Made by a program: the position numbers and the translations under genes. A DNA stretch of 64,000 bases from Desulfovibrio mangrovi (lineage in GTDB: Bacteria > Desulfobacterota > Desulfovibrionia > Desulfovibrionales > Desulfovibrionaceae): assembly GCF_026230175.1 (NCBI RefSeq), contig NZ_CP104208.1:1488001-1552000 (forward strand), in the 5' to 3' direction. The notes under the pieces are model-generated. The model made no database searches. It was not told where the DNA came from and worked only from the letters and a program-made list of their open reading frames with translations. Of this stretch, positions 8,595 to 17,823 are shown in pieces (position 1 is the stretch's first letter; every line of letters begins with the position of its first letter).

Positions 8595-10940
8595 ATGTCC
8601 AAAACGCTCATCATCGCAGAAAAACCGTCAGTCGCGCGGGAAATAGCCCCCCTCGTCAACGCCACCGGCCGCAGGGACGGCTATATTGAAGGCCCCACAC
8701 ATCTGGTCAGCTGGGCAGTCGGCCACCTTGTGGGCATTGCCGAACCTGAAGACCAGCATGAGGTATGGAAAGGCAAGTGGACGCTGGATCAGTTGCCCAT
8801 CATACCGCCCAAGTTCAAGCTTGCCGTCCTCGCTGAAGGCCGCAAGCAGTTTGCCGTGCTGAACAGACTGCTGAATCTGGACGACGTGGACACCGTCATC
8901 AACGCGACGGACGCCGGTCGCGAAGGGGAACTCATCTTCCGCCGCATCTATCTGATGGCGGAATGCTCCAAGCCCGTAAAACGCTTCTGGGCCAGTGACA
9001 TGACCGAAGAAGGGCTGAAAAAAAGCCTGAACAAGTTGCTGCCGGACAGCAACAAACGCAACCTCGGCCTTGCATCCTTTGCCCGCGCCGAAGCCGACTG
9101 GCTCATCGGTATGAACTTCTCCCGGATTTTCACCATCAAGGCCAACAGCCTTGTCTCCGTTGGTCGAGTACAGACGCCGGTGCTCAAACTGCTGGCAGAC
9201 AGACGCCGCGACGTTGAGCACTTCGTCCCCCAGAACTACTGGACGGTAGAAGGATCTTTCGGCAAGCCCAACGCCCCGGCAGACGAGCAGGAACCGCCCT
9301 TTGCCGCCACGTGGCACCGGCCGCCCGATCTGGATGAAACACGCATCAGCAAGGAAGAGCAGGCCAACCGAATTGCCAGCGAGTGCGAAGGCAAAGACGG
9401 CGTTGTGGAGAGCACCACAAGCCGCAAGGGTACCACAAAACCGCCCCTGCCCTTTGACCTGACCACCCTGCAACGCGAGGCCAACACCCGCTTCGGCTAT
9501 TCGGCCAAGGATACTCTGACCATCGCGCAAGCTCTTTACGAACAGAAAAAGCTGCTCACCTACCCCAGAACCGATTCACGGCACCTGACCAAAGAGCTCT
9601 TTGCCGAGATTCTGAACTACTTCAGGGCCATCTATCATCTTTATCCGGATGAGACCGTACCTGCCGTTGAACGCGTACGTGAAGGCAAAAAATTTCCCTG
9701 CGTGGACGACAAGAAAGTCACGGACCACCACGCCATCATTCCCACGGCAAACAAGGCGGACCTTGACCGGTTGTCCGGCGAGGAACGCAACATTTACGAC
9801 ATGGTCTGCCGTCGCTTCATTGCCGCATTCAGCATGGAAGCCACATTTTCCGCATCCACGGTGCACATCGTGGTGGAAGACCACACCTTCATTGCCAAGG
9901 GAAAGGTCTTCAAGGACCGAGGATGGTTACAAGTGGAACCGTGGCGCGCAGCCGAAGACAACCCCCTGCCCGCCCTGCGCAAGGGCAGCAAAGTCAGCAC
10001 TGAGGCCGTTAATGCCGTTCGCCGCCAGACAAAGGCTCCCGCGCATTTCACAGACGCGTCCCTGCTTGCCGCCATGGAAACTGCGGGCAAGTTCGTGGAA
10101 GATGATGAACTGCGTAACGCCATGAAGGAACGGGGACTCGGTACGCCTGCCACCCGCGCACAAATCATTGAAACACTGCTGTCGCGCGGCTACGTAAACA
10201 AAGATGGTAAGAAGCTGATCTGCAGCGACAGAGGGCTTGAAGTCGCGGACATCGTCTCCGCACTGCTTCCCGAAGTCTCTTCGCCGGAAATGACAGGCCA
10301 GTGGGAAAAGAAGCTCAAAGACATTGAGGCCGCACAATACACCTACCCCGACTTCATGCGCGAGATACGCACCATGGTCAGCCGTGGTGTGGGCCACATC
10401 AAGGGACGCAATGTCACATCCCTGATCGTGGCAACCAAGGCCCGTTCCCTGCCGGTACGTGAACCTGACGGCAACTGCCCCCTGTGCGGCGGCGAGATCA
10501 TGGAACGCGAAAAAGGCTACAGCTGTTCCCGCTGGAAACGCGAAGACGGTGGCTGCCTCTTTGTCATCTGGAAAAGCATGTTCGGACGTGAGCTGCCGGA
10601 AGAGATTGTCCGTGAGCTGCTTGCCACAGGACGCACGGCGCAACCTCTGGACTTTGTTTCCAAAGCCGGAAAGCCTTACTCCGCCCGCCTTGTTCTGGAG
10701 GAAGGACAGGTGAAACCGGAGTTTGTCAACGACCGGCCTTATGGACAACAAACAGCGAACTACCGCGAGGAGTCTGATGCAGCTCCGTTACAGAATCCTG
10801 AACAGGCATTAGACGGAGAAGGAGCAGAGACCGGTAGGCAGGCAGACGATCCGCTACCCCAGCCGGAAGCCCCGACAGTAACCCCGGAAGATGGCTTGCC
10901 CGAGGAAGATACCGCCCCCTCGCAGGACAAAGAAATGTGA
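8595..10940 (+). CDS. topB: DNA topoisomerase III (type IA)
   Basis: 781 residues. The Toprim domain opens with L-I-I-A-E-K-P-S-V-A-R-E-I-A and carries N-A-T-D-A-G-R-E-G-E-L-I-F-R. The active-site region is L-T-Y-P-R-T-D-S-R-H-L, with Tyr as the nucleophile. G-T-P-A-T-R-A-Q-I-I-E is another type IA hallmark. The C-terminal region has a CPLCGG zinc-finger-like motif at about residues 634-639, followed by a hydrophilic tail rich in E, P and Q. The enzyme relaxes and decatenates single-stranded regions during replication or recombination. Start ATG 8595; no clear ribosome binding site is seen. It is not inside the integrated element. Confidence 0.93.
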   Translation: MSKTLIIAEKPSVAREIAPLVNATGRRDGYIEGPTHLVSWAVGHLVGIAEPEDQHEVWKGKWTLDQLPIIPPKFKLAVLAEGRKQFAVLNRLLNLDDVDTVINATDAGREGELIFRRIYLMAECSKPVKRFWASDMTEEGLKKSLNKLLPDSNKRNLGLASFARAEADWLIGMNFSRIFTIKANSLVSVGRVQTPVLKLLADRRRDVEHFVPQNYWTVEGSFGKPNAPADEQEPPFAATWHRPPDLDETRISKEEQANRIASECEGKDGVVESTTSRKGTTKPPLPFDLTTLQREANTRFGYSAKDTLTIAQALYEQKKLLTYPRTDSRHLTKELFAEILNYFRAIYHLYPDETVPAVERVREGKKFPCVDDKKVTDHHAIIPTANKADLDRLSGEERNIYDMVCRRFIAAFSMEATFSASTVHIVVEDHTFIAKGKVFKDRGWLQVEPWRAAEDNPLPALRKGSKVSTEAVNAVRRQTKAPAHFTDASLLAAMETAGKFVEDDELRNAMKERGLGTPATRAQIIETLLSRGYVNKDGKKLICSDRGLEVADIVSALLPEVSSPEMTGQWEKKLKDIEAAQYTYPDFMREIRTMVSRGVGHIKGRNVTSLIVATKARSLPVREPDGNCPLCGGEIMEREKGYSCSRWKREDGGCLFVIWKSMFGRELPEEIVRELLATGRTAQPLDFVSKAGKPYSARLVLEEGQVKPEFVNDRPYGQQTANYREESDAAPLQNPEQALDGEGAETGRQADDPLPQPEAPTVTPEDGLPEEDTAPSQDKEM

Positions 10941-10999
10941 GTTTACGAAGAATTATTAGATTTTTCATTTTTTGCTTTACATCGAAACCAGTTTTCTCT

Positions 11000-11014
11000 A
11001 AATAATAATTATTC
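11000..11014. promoter_or_regulatory. Candidate PerR-box upstream of rubrerythrin
   Basis: AAATAATAATTATTC matches 10 of the 14 half-site positions of the PerR consensus (TTATAAT-N-ATTATAA) and lies 72 bp before the rubrerythrin ATG. Rubrerythrins are classic PerR targets in sulfate reducers. The link is inferred. Confidence 0.4.
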
Positions 11015-11085
11015 CTATTAAGGAGAGGCCGCACGGCCAACTCATATACTTTGAACAGACAATTTTATTTAAGGAGAAAAAATCG

Positions 11086-11583
11086 ATGAGTAAGACTCTT
11101 GCCAATCTGATGGAAGCTTTTGCAGGTGAATCCCAGGCCAACCGCAAGTACCTCGCATACGCAAAGCAGGCTGAAAAGGAAGGATTCCCCCAGGTCGCAA
11201 AGCTGTTCCGTGCTGCTGCAGACGCAGAAACCATCCACGCCCACGGCCATCTGCGTAACGCTGGCAAGATTGGCGACACGATTTCCAACCTCAAGGACGC
11301 CATTGCGGGTGAAACCCATGAATTCAAGAACATGTACCCCCAGATGATCGCTGAAGCTGAAGCCGAAGGCGAAAAGGTGGCAGCCCGTTATTTCGGCTTT
11401 GCCAACAAGGCTGAGCAGGTTCATGCGGAACTGTACAGCAAGATGCTTGAATCTCTGGATAACCCCAAGGACGTAGATTACTACAACTGCTCCGTATGCG
11501 GTTACACCAATGAGGGCGAATTCACCGAAGGCAAGTGCCCCATCTGCGGTGCTGCAGCCAAGGCCTTCTACAAGGTCGACTAG
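11086..11583 (+). CDS. rbr: Rubrerythrin
   Basis: 165 residues. The N-terminal four-helix ferritin-like domain supplies the di-iron ligands (E-S-Q-A-N-R-K-Y near the start; A-A-A-D-A-E-T-I-H-A; G-E-T-H-E-F; N-K-A-E-Q-V-H-A-E). The C-terminal rubredoxin-like knuckles are C-S-V-C-G-Y and C-P-I-C-G-A. It reduces hydrogen peroxide in the cytoplasm of anaerobes using electrons from rubredoxin or NAD(P)H-linked partners. The protein is the short form of the family. A strong AAGGAG site lies eight bases before the ATG. It appears monocistronic, with a terminator after it. Confidence 0.95.
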   Translation: MSKTLANLMEAFAGESQANRKYLAYAKQAEKEGFPQVAKLFRAAADAETIHAHGHLRNAGKIGDTISNLKDAIAGETHEFKNMYPQMIAEAEAEGEKVAARYFGFANKAEQVHAELYSKMLESLDNPKDVDYYNCSVCGYTNEGEFTEGKCPICGAAAKAFYKVD

Positions 11584-11633
11584 TCCCTCCTCCCGGCCAG
11601 TCGATACAGACGGTAGCCTGACAGGTACAAACA

Positions 11634-11663
11634 AGCCCCCGCTCTTTCGGAACGGGGGCTTTT
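11634..11663 (+). terminator. Intrinsic terminator of rubrerythrin
   Basis: Stem AGCCCCCG(C)/(A)CGGGGGCT followed by T4. Confidence 0.85.
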
Positions 11664-11671
11664 GCTTGCAT

Positions 11672-11699
11672 AAAAAAAGCCCGCCTTACGGCGGGCTTT
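11672..11699 (-). terminator. Intrinsic terminator of the RRM gene
   Basis: Stem AAGCCCGCC/GGCGGGCTT, with T7 on the minus strand. Confidence 0.85.
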
Positions 11700-11715
11700 C
11701 TGTCAACTGGACGTC

Positions 11716-11979
11716 CTAGTAACGGGGACGACGCTCACGGGGCTGAGCTTCGTTCACACGAAGATCGCGGCCCTGGAAGTTCTGGCCGTTCAGAGCTTCA
11801 ATAGCCTGAAGGGCGTCTGCATTTTCCATCTCAACAAAACCGAAACCGCGGGAACGGCCGGTTTCACGGTCTTCAATAACCTTGGCGGACAGAACGCTGC
11901 CGTAGTCGGAGAACAGGGAACGGAGGTCGTCGTCGGTTGCGGACCAGGACAGGTTGCCAACATAGATGTTCTTGGACAT
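11716..11979 (-). CDS. RRM-domain RNA-binding protein
   Basis: An 87-residue protein made of a single RNA recognition motif. RNP2 is I-Y-V-G-N-L (residues 5-10) and RNP1 is R-G-F-G-F-V-E-M (about 44-51), with a short arginine-rich tail. Such glycine/arginine-tailed RRM proteins in bacteria and cyanobacteria are often cold-induced and bind single-stranded RNA. A promoter candidate about 170 bp upstream (TTGACA at 12176-12181 and TAGTGG at 12152-12157, minus strand) implies a long 5' leader, as is common for cold-shock genes. Confidence 0.9.
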   Translation of the reverse strand: MSKNIYVGNLSWSATDDDLRSLFSDYGSVLSAKVIEDRETGRSRGFGFVEMENADALQAIEALNGQNFQGRDLRVNEAQPRERRPRY

Positions 11980-12254
11980 AGCCTAAAAACTCCAGATAAA
12001 ATAATAAATTGTACAAAGTGTACCGCAGCCTGTCCGAACCCTGTAGATCTCTGAAAGGAAGCCCAAGTGTCTTCAAGGATGCCGTAACACGAACGGTAGC
12101 GCCGCTCTCCCCACACACGGAGAAGGGGAATCCGCTCTTCCAAACATTTCCCCACTAGCTGAGTTTTCCAAAAAGTGTCAATACGTTTATCCTATCTTTA
12201 TGATTATTTTTTCTAACAATTCCGCTCGTAAATAAAATAAGGCTTAACCGATCA
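11980..12254 (-). promoter_or_regulatory. Leader and promoter region of the RRM gene
   Basis: About 275 bp without a gene. On the minus strand TTGACA (12176-12181) and TAGTGG (12152-12157) are separated by 18 bp, leaving a leader of roughly 165 nt. A long leader suits post-transcriptional control, but I cannot predict its fold reliably. The part beyond 12182 is AT-rich with no coding signal. Confidence 0.4.
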
Positions 12255-12285
12255 TCAAAAAGAAACCCCGCCGGAGCGGGGTTTC
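12255..12285 (-). terminator. Intrinsic terminator of argH
   Basis: Stem GAAACCCCGC / GCGGGGTTTC with a 4-base loop, followed by T5 on the minus strand. Confidence 0.85.
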
Positions 12286-12307
12286 ATACTTTTTATAAAA
12301 GCTTGGC

Positions 12308-13687
12308 TTATGCAAGCCAGTCGGTCAGTTCGGCCAGCTGGGCCTTCACGGAGTCAGGCCCTGTACCGCCCTGTGTCTTGCGGCGCGCCACGGCAGCCTC
12401 ATAGGCCAGCACTGTGTACACGTCTTCGGTGATAAGCTCTGAAACAGTCTGGAATTCCTCAACGGTCAGGTCTTCCAGCGCCTTGTTTCTGTCTTCTGCC
12501 AAGGCAACCGCCGCACCGGTAATGTGGTGCGCCTCACGGAAGGGAACACCCTTGCCCACCAGATAGTCTGCAAGCTCTGTGGCATTCAGGAAGCCGGAAC
12601 GCATCACATTGGCCATGCGCTGCGTGTTGAAGCGCAATTCAGAAAGCATGCCCGCCATGAGTGCAAGGGAGTTGGAAACGGTCTTATCCGCATCCATGAA
12701 GGGTTCCTTGTCTTCCTGCAGGTCACGGTTGTAGGTCATGGGCAGCCCCTTCACCGTGGTGAGCAGAGTTGTCAGAGCGCCGTACACGCGGCCGACCTTG
12801 CCACGCATGATTTCCGCCACATCGGGATTCTTCTTCTGCGGCATGATGCTGGAGCCGGTTGCGTAGGCATCCGGCAGATAAATATAACCGAAGTTGGGGT
12901 TGGCCCAGATGATGAGCTCTTCGCAGAAACGGGACAGGTGCGCCATGATGAGCGAACCGCAGAACATGGCTTCAAGCGCGAAGTCGCGATCGGAAACAGC
13001 GTCCATGGAGTTACGGAACGTGCCGAACATGCCCAGCTCCTCCGCCACGGATGCCGGATCAAGCGGATAGGTGGTACCTGCGAGCGCGGCAGCGCCAAGC
13101 GGACAAACGCGCGTACGCTTGTCGCAATCGGCAATGCGGTCATAATCCCGGCGCAGCATCCATGCATAGGCCAGCAGATGATGGCCCAGCGACACGGGCT
13201 GTGCGGGCTGCATGTGAGTGCATCCGGGCAGCAGCGTGTCCACATGCTGCTCTGCCTGCCTGACCAGCTCGGCGATCACGGAACGCACCAGTTCCTGCCA
13301 CTCACGGATGGCATCGGACACGTACAGACGAAAATCCAGCGCCACCTGATCGTTACGGGAACGACCGGTGTGCAGGCGCTTGCCCGCATCGCCCACCAGT
13401 TCGGAAAGGCGGCTTTCGATGTTCATGTGCACGTCTTCCATCTCTCTGCGCCAGACGAACGCGCCGGATTCAATCTCTTCCTGAATCTGCGTGAGACCGG
13501 AAACGATCTTGTCCGCATCGTCCTGCGAGATGACGCCCTGACGTGCCAGCATGCGGGCATGAGCCTTGGAGCCTGCGATATCCTGACGGTACATCAGTCT
13601 GTCGTAAGAGACGGACTGGGTGTACTCTTCCACAAGGGCCGCTGTCTTCTGGCGGAAGCGTCCGCCCCACATCTTCTTTTCTGCCAT
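12308..13687 (-). CDS. argH: Argininosuccinate lyase
   Basis: 459 residues, the standard ArgH length. It cleaves argininosuccinate to arginine and fumarate. The fumarase/aspartase superfamily signature [12 protein letters not shown] (about residues 279-290) carries the catalytic Ser. H-T-G-R-S-R-N-D-Q and [10 protein letters not shown] are further ArgH motifs. The open frame runs to 14089, but [11 protein letters not shown] at 13687 is the conserved N-terminus. It is the last gene of argF-argG-argH, with about 256 bp to argG that contain a large inverted repeat. Confidence 0.95.
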   Translation of the reverse strand: MAEKKMWGGRFRQKTAALVEEYTQSVSYDRLMYRQDIAGSKAHARMLARQGVISQDDADKIVSGLTQIQEEIESGAFVWRREMEDVHMNIESRLSELVGDAGKRLHTGRSRNDQVALDFRLYVSDAIREWQELVRSVIAELVRQAEQHVDTLLPGCTHMQPAQPVSLGHHLLAYAWMLRRDYDRIADCDKRTRVCPLGAAALAGTTYPLDPASVAEELGMFGTFRNSMDAVSDRDFALEAMFCGSLIMAHLSRFCEELIIWANPNFGYIYLPDAYATGSSIMPQKKNPDVAEIMRGKVGRVYGALTTLLTTVKGLPMTYNRDLQEDKEPFMDADKTVSNSLALMAGMLSELRFNTQRMANVMRSGFLNATELADYLVGKGVPFREAHHITGAAVALAEDRNKALEDLTVEEFQTVSELITEDVYTVLAYEAAVARRKTQGGTGPDSVKAQLAELTDWLA

Positions 13688-13835
13688 GTCTGTTCCGTAT
13701 TGTGCTGCAGTATGGAAACCGTGCCATTGGCGGCCAGAGGACCAGCCGCTCCTTTGGAAACTCCCGCAGGTGCAAACGCCGCATCCGCGAAAAGCCCGAA
13801 AGGTTCCCGATACAATTCTTCCTTCAATGCCAACA

Positions 13836-13871
13836 GTGGGGTAACGCGGCACATATGCCACGCTACCCCAC
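13836..13871. repeat. 15-bp inverted repeat between argG and argH
   Basis: GTGGGGTAACGCGGC (13836-13850) and GCCACGCTACCCCAC (13857-13871) pair over 15 positions with two mismatches on DNA; in each strand's RNA these are G-U or A-C. The loop is six bases (ACATAT, with a central ATAT). No T-run follows on either strand, so it is not a classic terminator. It could be an RNA-processing or mRNA-stability element, or a protein site. Confidence 0.6.
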
Positions 13872-13943
13872 CTGTATAACCTATTCTTCAGACGCTGGTA
13901 AGCCGTAACCGGCTCCCGACGGCAACACCGCCGGAATCTGAAA

Positions 13944-15140
13944 CTACTTCTTGTAGCCGAGCAGGCGCAGGCCCTGCAGACGGATGAAGCCTGCGGCGTC
14001 TGCCTGGTTGTACACCTCGTCCTCTTCAAAGGTAGCGAGGTCTGCACGGTACAGGGAGAAGGGAGACTTGCGACCCACGGGGACCACATTGCCCTTGTAG
14101 AGCTTCAGACGCACGGTCCCGGTAACGTTCTTCTGGGTCTCGTCAATGAGCTTCTGCAGGGCTTCACGCTCGGGAGCGAACCAGAATCCGTTGTACACGC
14201 ACTCGGAGTAACGGGTAATCAGGGAATCGCGAAGATGCATGGATTCGCGGTCAAGGCAGATGCCTTCGAGATCGCGATGGGCAATATGCATGATGGTGCC
14301 GCCGGGGGTTTCATACACGCCACGGGACTTGATGCCCACGAAACGGTTTTCCACCATGTCCAGACGGCCGATGCCGTGCTTGCCGCCCAGCGTGTTCAGC
14401 GCCTTCATCATCTCGGCGGGGCTGAGCTTTTCTCCATTCAGGGCAACCGGATCGCCCTGCAGGTATTCAAGCTCGATGTATTCGGGCGCATCAGGAGCCT
14501 GCTCGATCGGAACAGACATGATGTAAGAGCCTTCCAGCGGTTCACTCCACGGATCTTCCAGTTCGCCTCCCTCAAAGGAGCAGTGCAGCATGTTGCGGTC
14601 CATGCTGTAGAGCTTGCGGGAAGCGGCAACGGGCAGCGGAATGCCATGCTGCTGGGCGAAGTTGGTCAGGTCGGTACGGGAACGGAAATTCCATTCACGC
14701 CACGGAGCAATCATCTTCAGCTTGGGATCAAGAGCCATGGAGGCCAGCTCGAAACGCACCTGATCGTTCCCCTTGCCGGTGGCGCCATGGGCAATGGCCT
14801 GTGCACCTTCGGCATGGGCAATCTCAACAAGGCGCTTTGCAATGAGCGGACGGGCAATGGAGGTACCCAGCAGATAACGGCCTTCGTACACGACGTTGGC
14901 GCGCATCATGGGGAAGATGAAATCGCGGGCGAACTCTTCACGCAGGTCTTCCACGTAGGCGCGGGAAGCCCCGGTGGCAAGAGCCTTTTCATCCACACCG
15001 TCAAGATCCTCTTCCTGACCGAGGTCGGCGGTAAGGGTAACCACTTCGCAGTTATAGGTAAGGGCGATCCACTTGAGGATCACAGACGTATCAAGCCCGC
15101 CGGAATAGGCGAGCACGACCTTTTTGATATCCTTGCTCAT
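13944..15140 (-). CDS. argG: Argininosuccinate synthase
   Basis: 398 residues. It ligates citrulline and aspartate using ATP. The N-terminal PP-loop [13 protein letters not shown] (about residues 9-21) is the AMP-forming signature, and [12 protein letters not shown] binds citrulline/aspartate. The length is normal for the short bacterial form. It lies 71 bp downstream of argF in the same orientation, so the two are likely one transcript. Confidence 0.96.
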   Translation of the reverse strand: MSKDIKKVVLAYSGGLDTSVILKWIALTYNCEVVTLTADLGQEEDLDGVDEKALATGASRAYVEDLREEFARDFIFPMMRANVVYEGRYLLGTSIARPLIAKRLVEIAHAEGAQAIAHGATGKGNDQVRFELASMALDPKLKMIAPWREWNFRSRTDLTNFAQQHGIPLPVAASRKLYSMDRNMLHCSFEGGELEDPWSEPLEGSYIMSVPIEQAPDAPEYIELEYLQGDPVALNGEKLSPAEMMKALNTLGGKHGIGRLDMVENRFVGIKSRGVYETPGGTIMHIAHRDLEGICLDRESMHLRDSLITRYSECVYNGFWFAPEREALQKLIDETQKNVTGTVRLKLYKGNVVPVGRKSPFSLYRADLATFEEDEVYNQADAAGFIRLQGLRLLGYKK

Positions 15141-15211
15141 CGTTGTTCCTTGTATGCACTCAATCTATGCGGGCATGAATCCCGCGTACGAACCGGATCG
15201 CGTTGCGAACG

Positions 15212-16111
15212 CTATGAGAAAATCCATTCGAGAATGGCTTTCTGCATGTGCAGACGGTTTTCCGCCTGATCGAAAACTATGGATGCTTCGCTCTCAAAGA
15301 CTTCCTCGCTCACTTCCTCGCCGCGGTGTGCGGGCAGGCAGTGCATGAACTTGGCGCCCTTGGCAGCGTACTTCATCATATTGCTGTCTATCATGTAGCC
15401 GGCAAAAGCCTTTTCACGACGGGCCTGTTCAGCTTCCTGTCCCATGGATGCCCACACATCGGTATTCACGAAGTGAGCACCTTCAATGGCCTCTTTGGGA
15501 TCATGGGTGCAGTAAATCTTGGCACCGGCCTGCAGGGCAAATCCGAGCATGTTCCTGTCAGGCTCGTATCCGGCAGGGAAGGCCATGAACAACTCGAAGG
15601 GGAAATACATGGCGGCTTCAATCCAGGAATTTGCCATATTGTTGCCGTCGCCTATCCACGCCACACGAATATTGCTGAAATCAGGGTTCTGCTCGTAGAT
15701 GGTGAGCAGGTCGCTCATCACCTGACAGGGATGCCCCTGATCGGTCAGGGCGTTGATAACCGGAATGCTGCCGTAGCGGACGAGTTCTTCGATCTTCTCC
15801 TGCCCGAAGGTGCGCACGATCATGCAGTCATTGTAGCGGGAAAGCACGCGTGCGGTATCCTTGAGCGGCTCGCTGCGGCCAAGCTGGCTCTCGGCAGGGG
15901 TCATGAAAATGGTCTTGGCGCCAAGGTGATGCAGCGCCGTCTCAAAAGACACCCTGGTTCGGGTTGAGGCTTTCTCGAACAACAGGATGGCGGATTTACC
16001 TGCCATCAAGTCGCTGCGATGGTCCGTATCCTTCATTTCCTTGGCGCGGGCAATCAGCCTGTGCGCGTTTTCACAGCCCAGATCTCTGATTCTCGTGAAA
16101 TGCTTTGTCAT
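15212..16111 (-). CDS. argF: Ornithine carbamoyltransferase
   Basis: 299 residues. It converts ornithine and carbamoyl phosphate to citrulline. The carbamoyl-phosphate loop is S-T-R-T-R-V-S-F-E (about residues 50-58), H-P-C-Q follows at about 128-131, and the ornithine-binding C-terminal motif is H-C-L-P-A-H-R (about 269-275). It is the first gene of the minus-strand arg cluster. An inverted repeat CGTAC-N5-GTACG (16134-16148) lies 22 bp upstream of the start and could be an operator for an arginine regulator. Confidence 0.95.
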   Translation of the reverse strand: MTKHFTRIRDLGCENAHRLIARAKEMKDTDHRSDLMAGKSAILLFEKASTRTRVSFETALHHLGAKTIFMTPAESQLGRSEPLKDTARVLSRYNDCMIVRTFGQEKIEELVRYGSIPVINALTDQGHPCQVMSDLLTIYEQNPDFSNIRVAWIGDGNNMANSWIEAAMYFPFELFMAFPAGYEPDRNMLGFALQAGAKIYCTHDPKEAIEGAHFVNTDVWASMGQEAEQARREKAFAGYMIDSNMMKYAAKGAKFMHCLPAHRGEEVSEEVFESEASIVFDQAENRLHMQKAILEWIFS

Positions 16112-16474
16112 TCGGGAAAACCTCTCAGTATGTCGTACATCGCGTACGCTTCATGAAAAGTGTGTTCATAGGCCCAAATGTCCATATTTGTAAACCCGCC
16201 GCAAGGGTTTGAAAGGGCTTTTTTTTCCATCAGATGTTTCGCGTTTGCATACCTTCGCACATTCCTGATACAGAAAATGCAATACTACCGACGGATAAGC
16301 GCCTCGCCGTTGACTGAGACGGCCCTGTGCACGTAAGGCATGGGCGGCTCGATCCGATAAGCAGAACAGGAAACGTGCAACACTTCATACCGGCGGAGCC
16401 GTCCCCCCTCACCGGCATGACCGTTCCTTCAGGTTTCCTTATTCTTTAAAAACACACCAGAAACACGGGGACAG
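16112..16474. promoter_or_regulatory. Gene-free region between argF and the glycosyltransferase gene
   Basis: 363 bp between divergent genes. It holds CGTAC-N5-GTACG at 16134-16148, close to the argF start. Near 16195-16228 AAACCC/GGGTTT is followed by GAAAGGGC and T8. The latter resembles a plus-strand terminator although no plus-strand gene precedes it, so a small or antisense transcript from the argF side is possible. Nothing else was recognised. Confidence 0.4.
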
Positions 16475-17665
16475 ATGGCAGCCATGCAACAAACGACGCG
16501 CCCGCCTGTGGCGCTGTTCATAAAAACCTTCTCCCGCTACGGCGGGGTGGAGCAATTCTGCTACCGCTTCAACGAATTCCTCATCAGCAGGGGCTATCCT
16601 GTCACGGTCTTCTGCGGTGAAGACAAAACCGATGAAGCCGCGGCGGGCAAACCACGCACCGAGGTCGTGGAAGTGGGCATGTGGCGCCCCGGACGTTTTC
16701 TCAAGCACTTCAGCCTGTTTCACAAAATGAAATCGCGCCTTGCCCAATTGCCAAAGGGAACGGTCTCCTTCTGCTTCGGCAATTTTGCGGGCTGCACCAT
16801 ATACCGTTCCGGCGGGCCGCACCTTGATTTTCTGGCCCGCAGCATGCGCGCCCAGCGCAACCCGCTACGCAAGCTTTCCAAGCTCATCGTACGTTTTTTC
16901 TCACCCATCAACTGGCTCATGCCCATGCTGGATCTTTCCGTGTATCCGCATCCGGACACGCGCTGCATTCTCGCCATTTCCAACAAGGTACGGCAGGCCG
17001 TGGAAACCCATTTTCCCGGTACCCACGGGAAGATTGCCGTCATTCCCAACGGAGTGAACACGGCGCGCTTCAACCCGGACAAGTTCAATGAGCTGCGCCA
17101 TGACGCCCGCATATGGTACTCCCTGCACGAAGGACAGAAAGCCATAGGCTTCTGCTCAACCAACTTCGAACTGAAGGGACTGGACCGGCTCATCAAGGCG
17201 CTCACCCTGCTGCCCCCGGAATACATGCTTATTGCCGCAGGCGGGCGCAATCACACCAAGTACATCGAATACGCCCGTTCCCTCGACGTACACGAACGCA
17301 TCATATTCCCCGGCAAGGTGGACGACATGCCCCAATTCTATGCGGCACTGGATGTCTTCTGCCACCCCTCGTTCTACGACACCTTCGGTAGCGTGGTAGC
17401 GGAAGCTCTTGCCATGGGCGTGCCCACGGTAACCACGGAAGACGTCGGCGCCTGCGACCTCATCAAAAACGGCGAGAACGGCATTGTGGTCAACGACCCC
17501 ACGCCGGAGGAATTAAGTCAGGCCATTCTGAACCTACAGCAGGTTCCGGCTGGCCAGCCGTTCAACTGCGTGCAGGATGATGCGGAAGTGTTTGAACGCT
17601 ATCTGGCCCTGATAGAACGGGCAGCCCACAATAGGAAAACGGCAAGCGCGGAACAGCAGGGCTGA
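16475..17665 (+). CDS. GT4-family glycosyltransferase
   Basis: 396 residues with the GT-B fold of family 4. The N-terminal donor/acceptor domain shows G-G-V-E-Q-F-C-Y-R-F. The C-terminal nucleotide-sugar domain has I-P-N-G-V-N-T-A-R-F, K-G-L-D-R-L-I-K-A and the E-x7-E region F-G-S-V-V-A-E-A-L-A-M-G-V-P-T-V. A WaaG-like role in lipopolysaccharide core or capsule assembly is plausible, but the sugar cannot be told. Two further glycosyltransferases follow on the same strand, suggesting a surface-glycan locus. A second ATG three codons in is an alternative start. Confidence 0.82.
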   Translation: MAAMQQTTRPPVALFIKTFSRYGGVEQFCYRFNEFLISRGYPVTVFCGEDKTDEAAAGKPRTEVVEVGMWRPGRFLKHFSLFHKMKSRLAQLPKGTVSFCFGNFAGCTIYRSGGPHLDFLARSMRAQRNPLRKLSKLIVRFFSPINWLMPMLDLSVYPHPDTRCILAISNKVRQAVETHFPGTHGKIAVIPNGVNTARFNPDKFNELRHDARIWYSLHEGQKAIGFCSTNFELKGLDRLIKALTLLPPEYMLIAAGGRNHTKYIEYARSLDVHERIIFPGKVDDMPQFYAALDVFCHPSFYDTFGSVVAEALAMGVPTVTTEDVGACDLIKNGENGIVVNDPTPEELSQAILNLQQVPAGQPFNCVQDDAEVFERYLALIERAAHNRKTASAEQQG

Positions 17666-17823
17666 GCCCCACGGGACCAGCATGACATGTTGACGCATAG
17701 CTGCAAGTATGTTGAAACCCCGCTACAATACTGTAGCCATCCCCTGTCATTGCATTCGCGACAGGGAGCCAAAAAATCCACAAGCCCCTTTTACCGGACT
17801 CAACGCTCAGCCTTGAAGAACGC

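Noticed and set aside
12308-14089. Extended argH frame (593 codons)
   Set aside because: The extra N-terminal part has no similarity to ArgH and spans the inverted repeat; the normal start is 13687.
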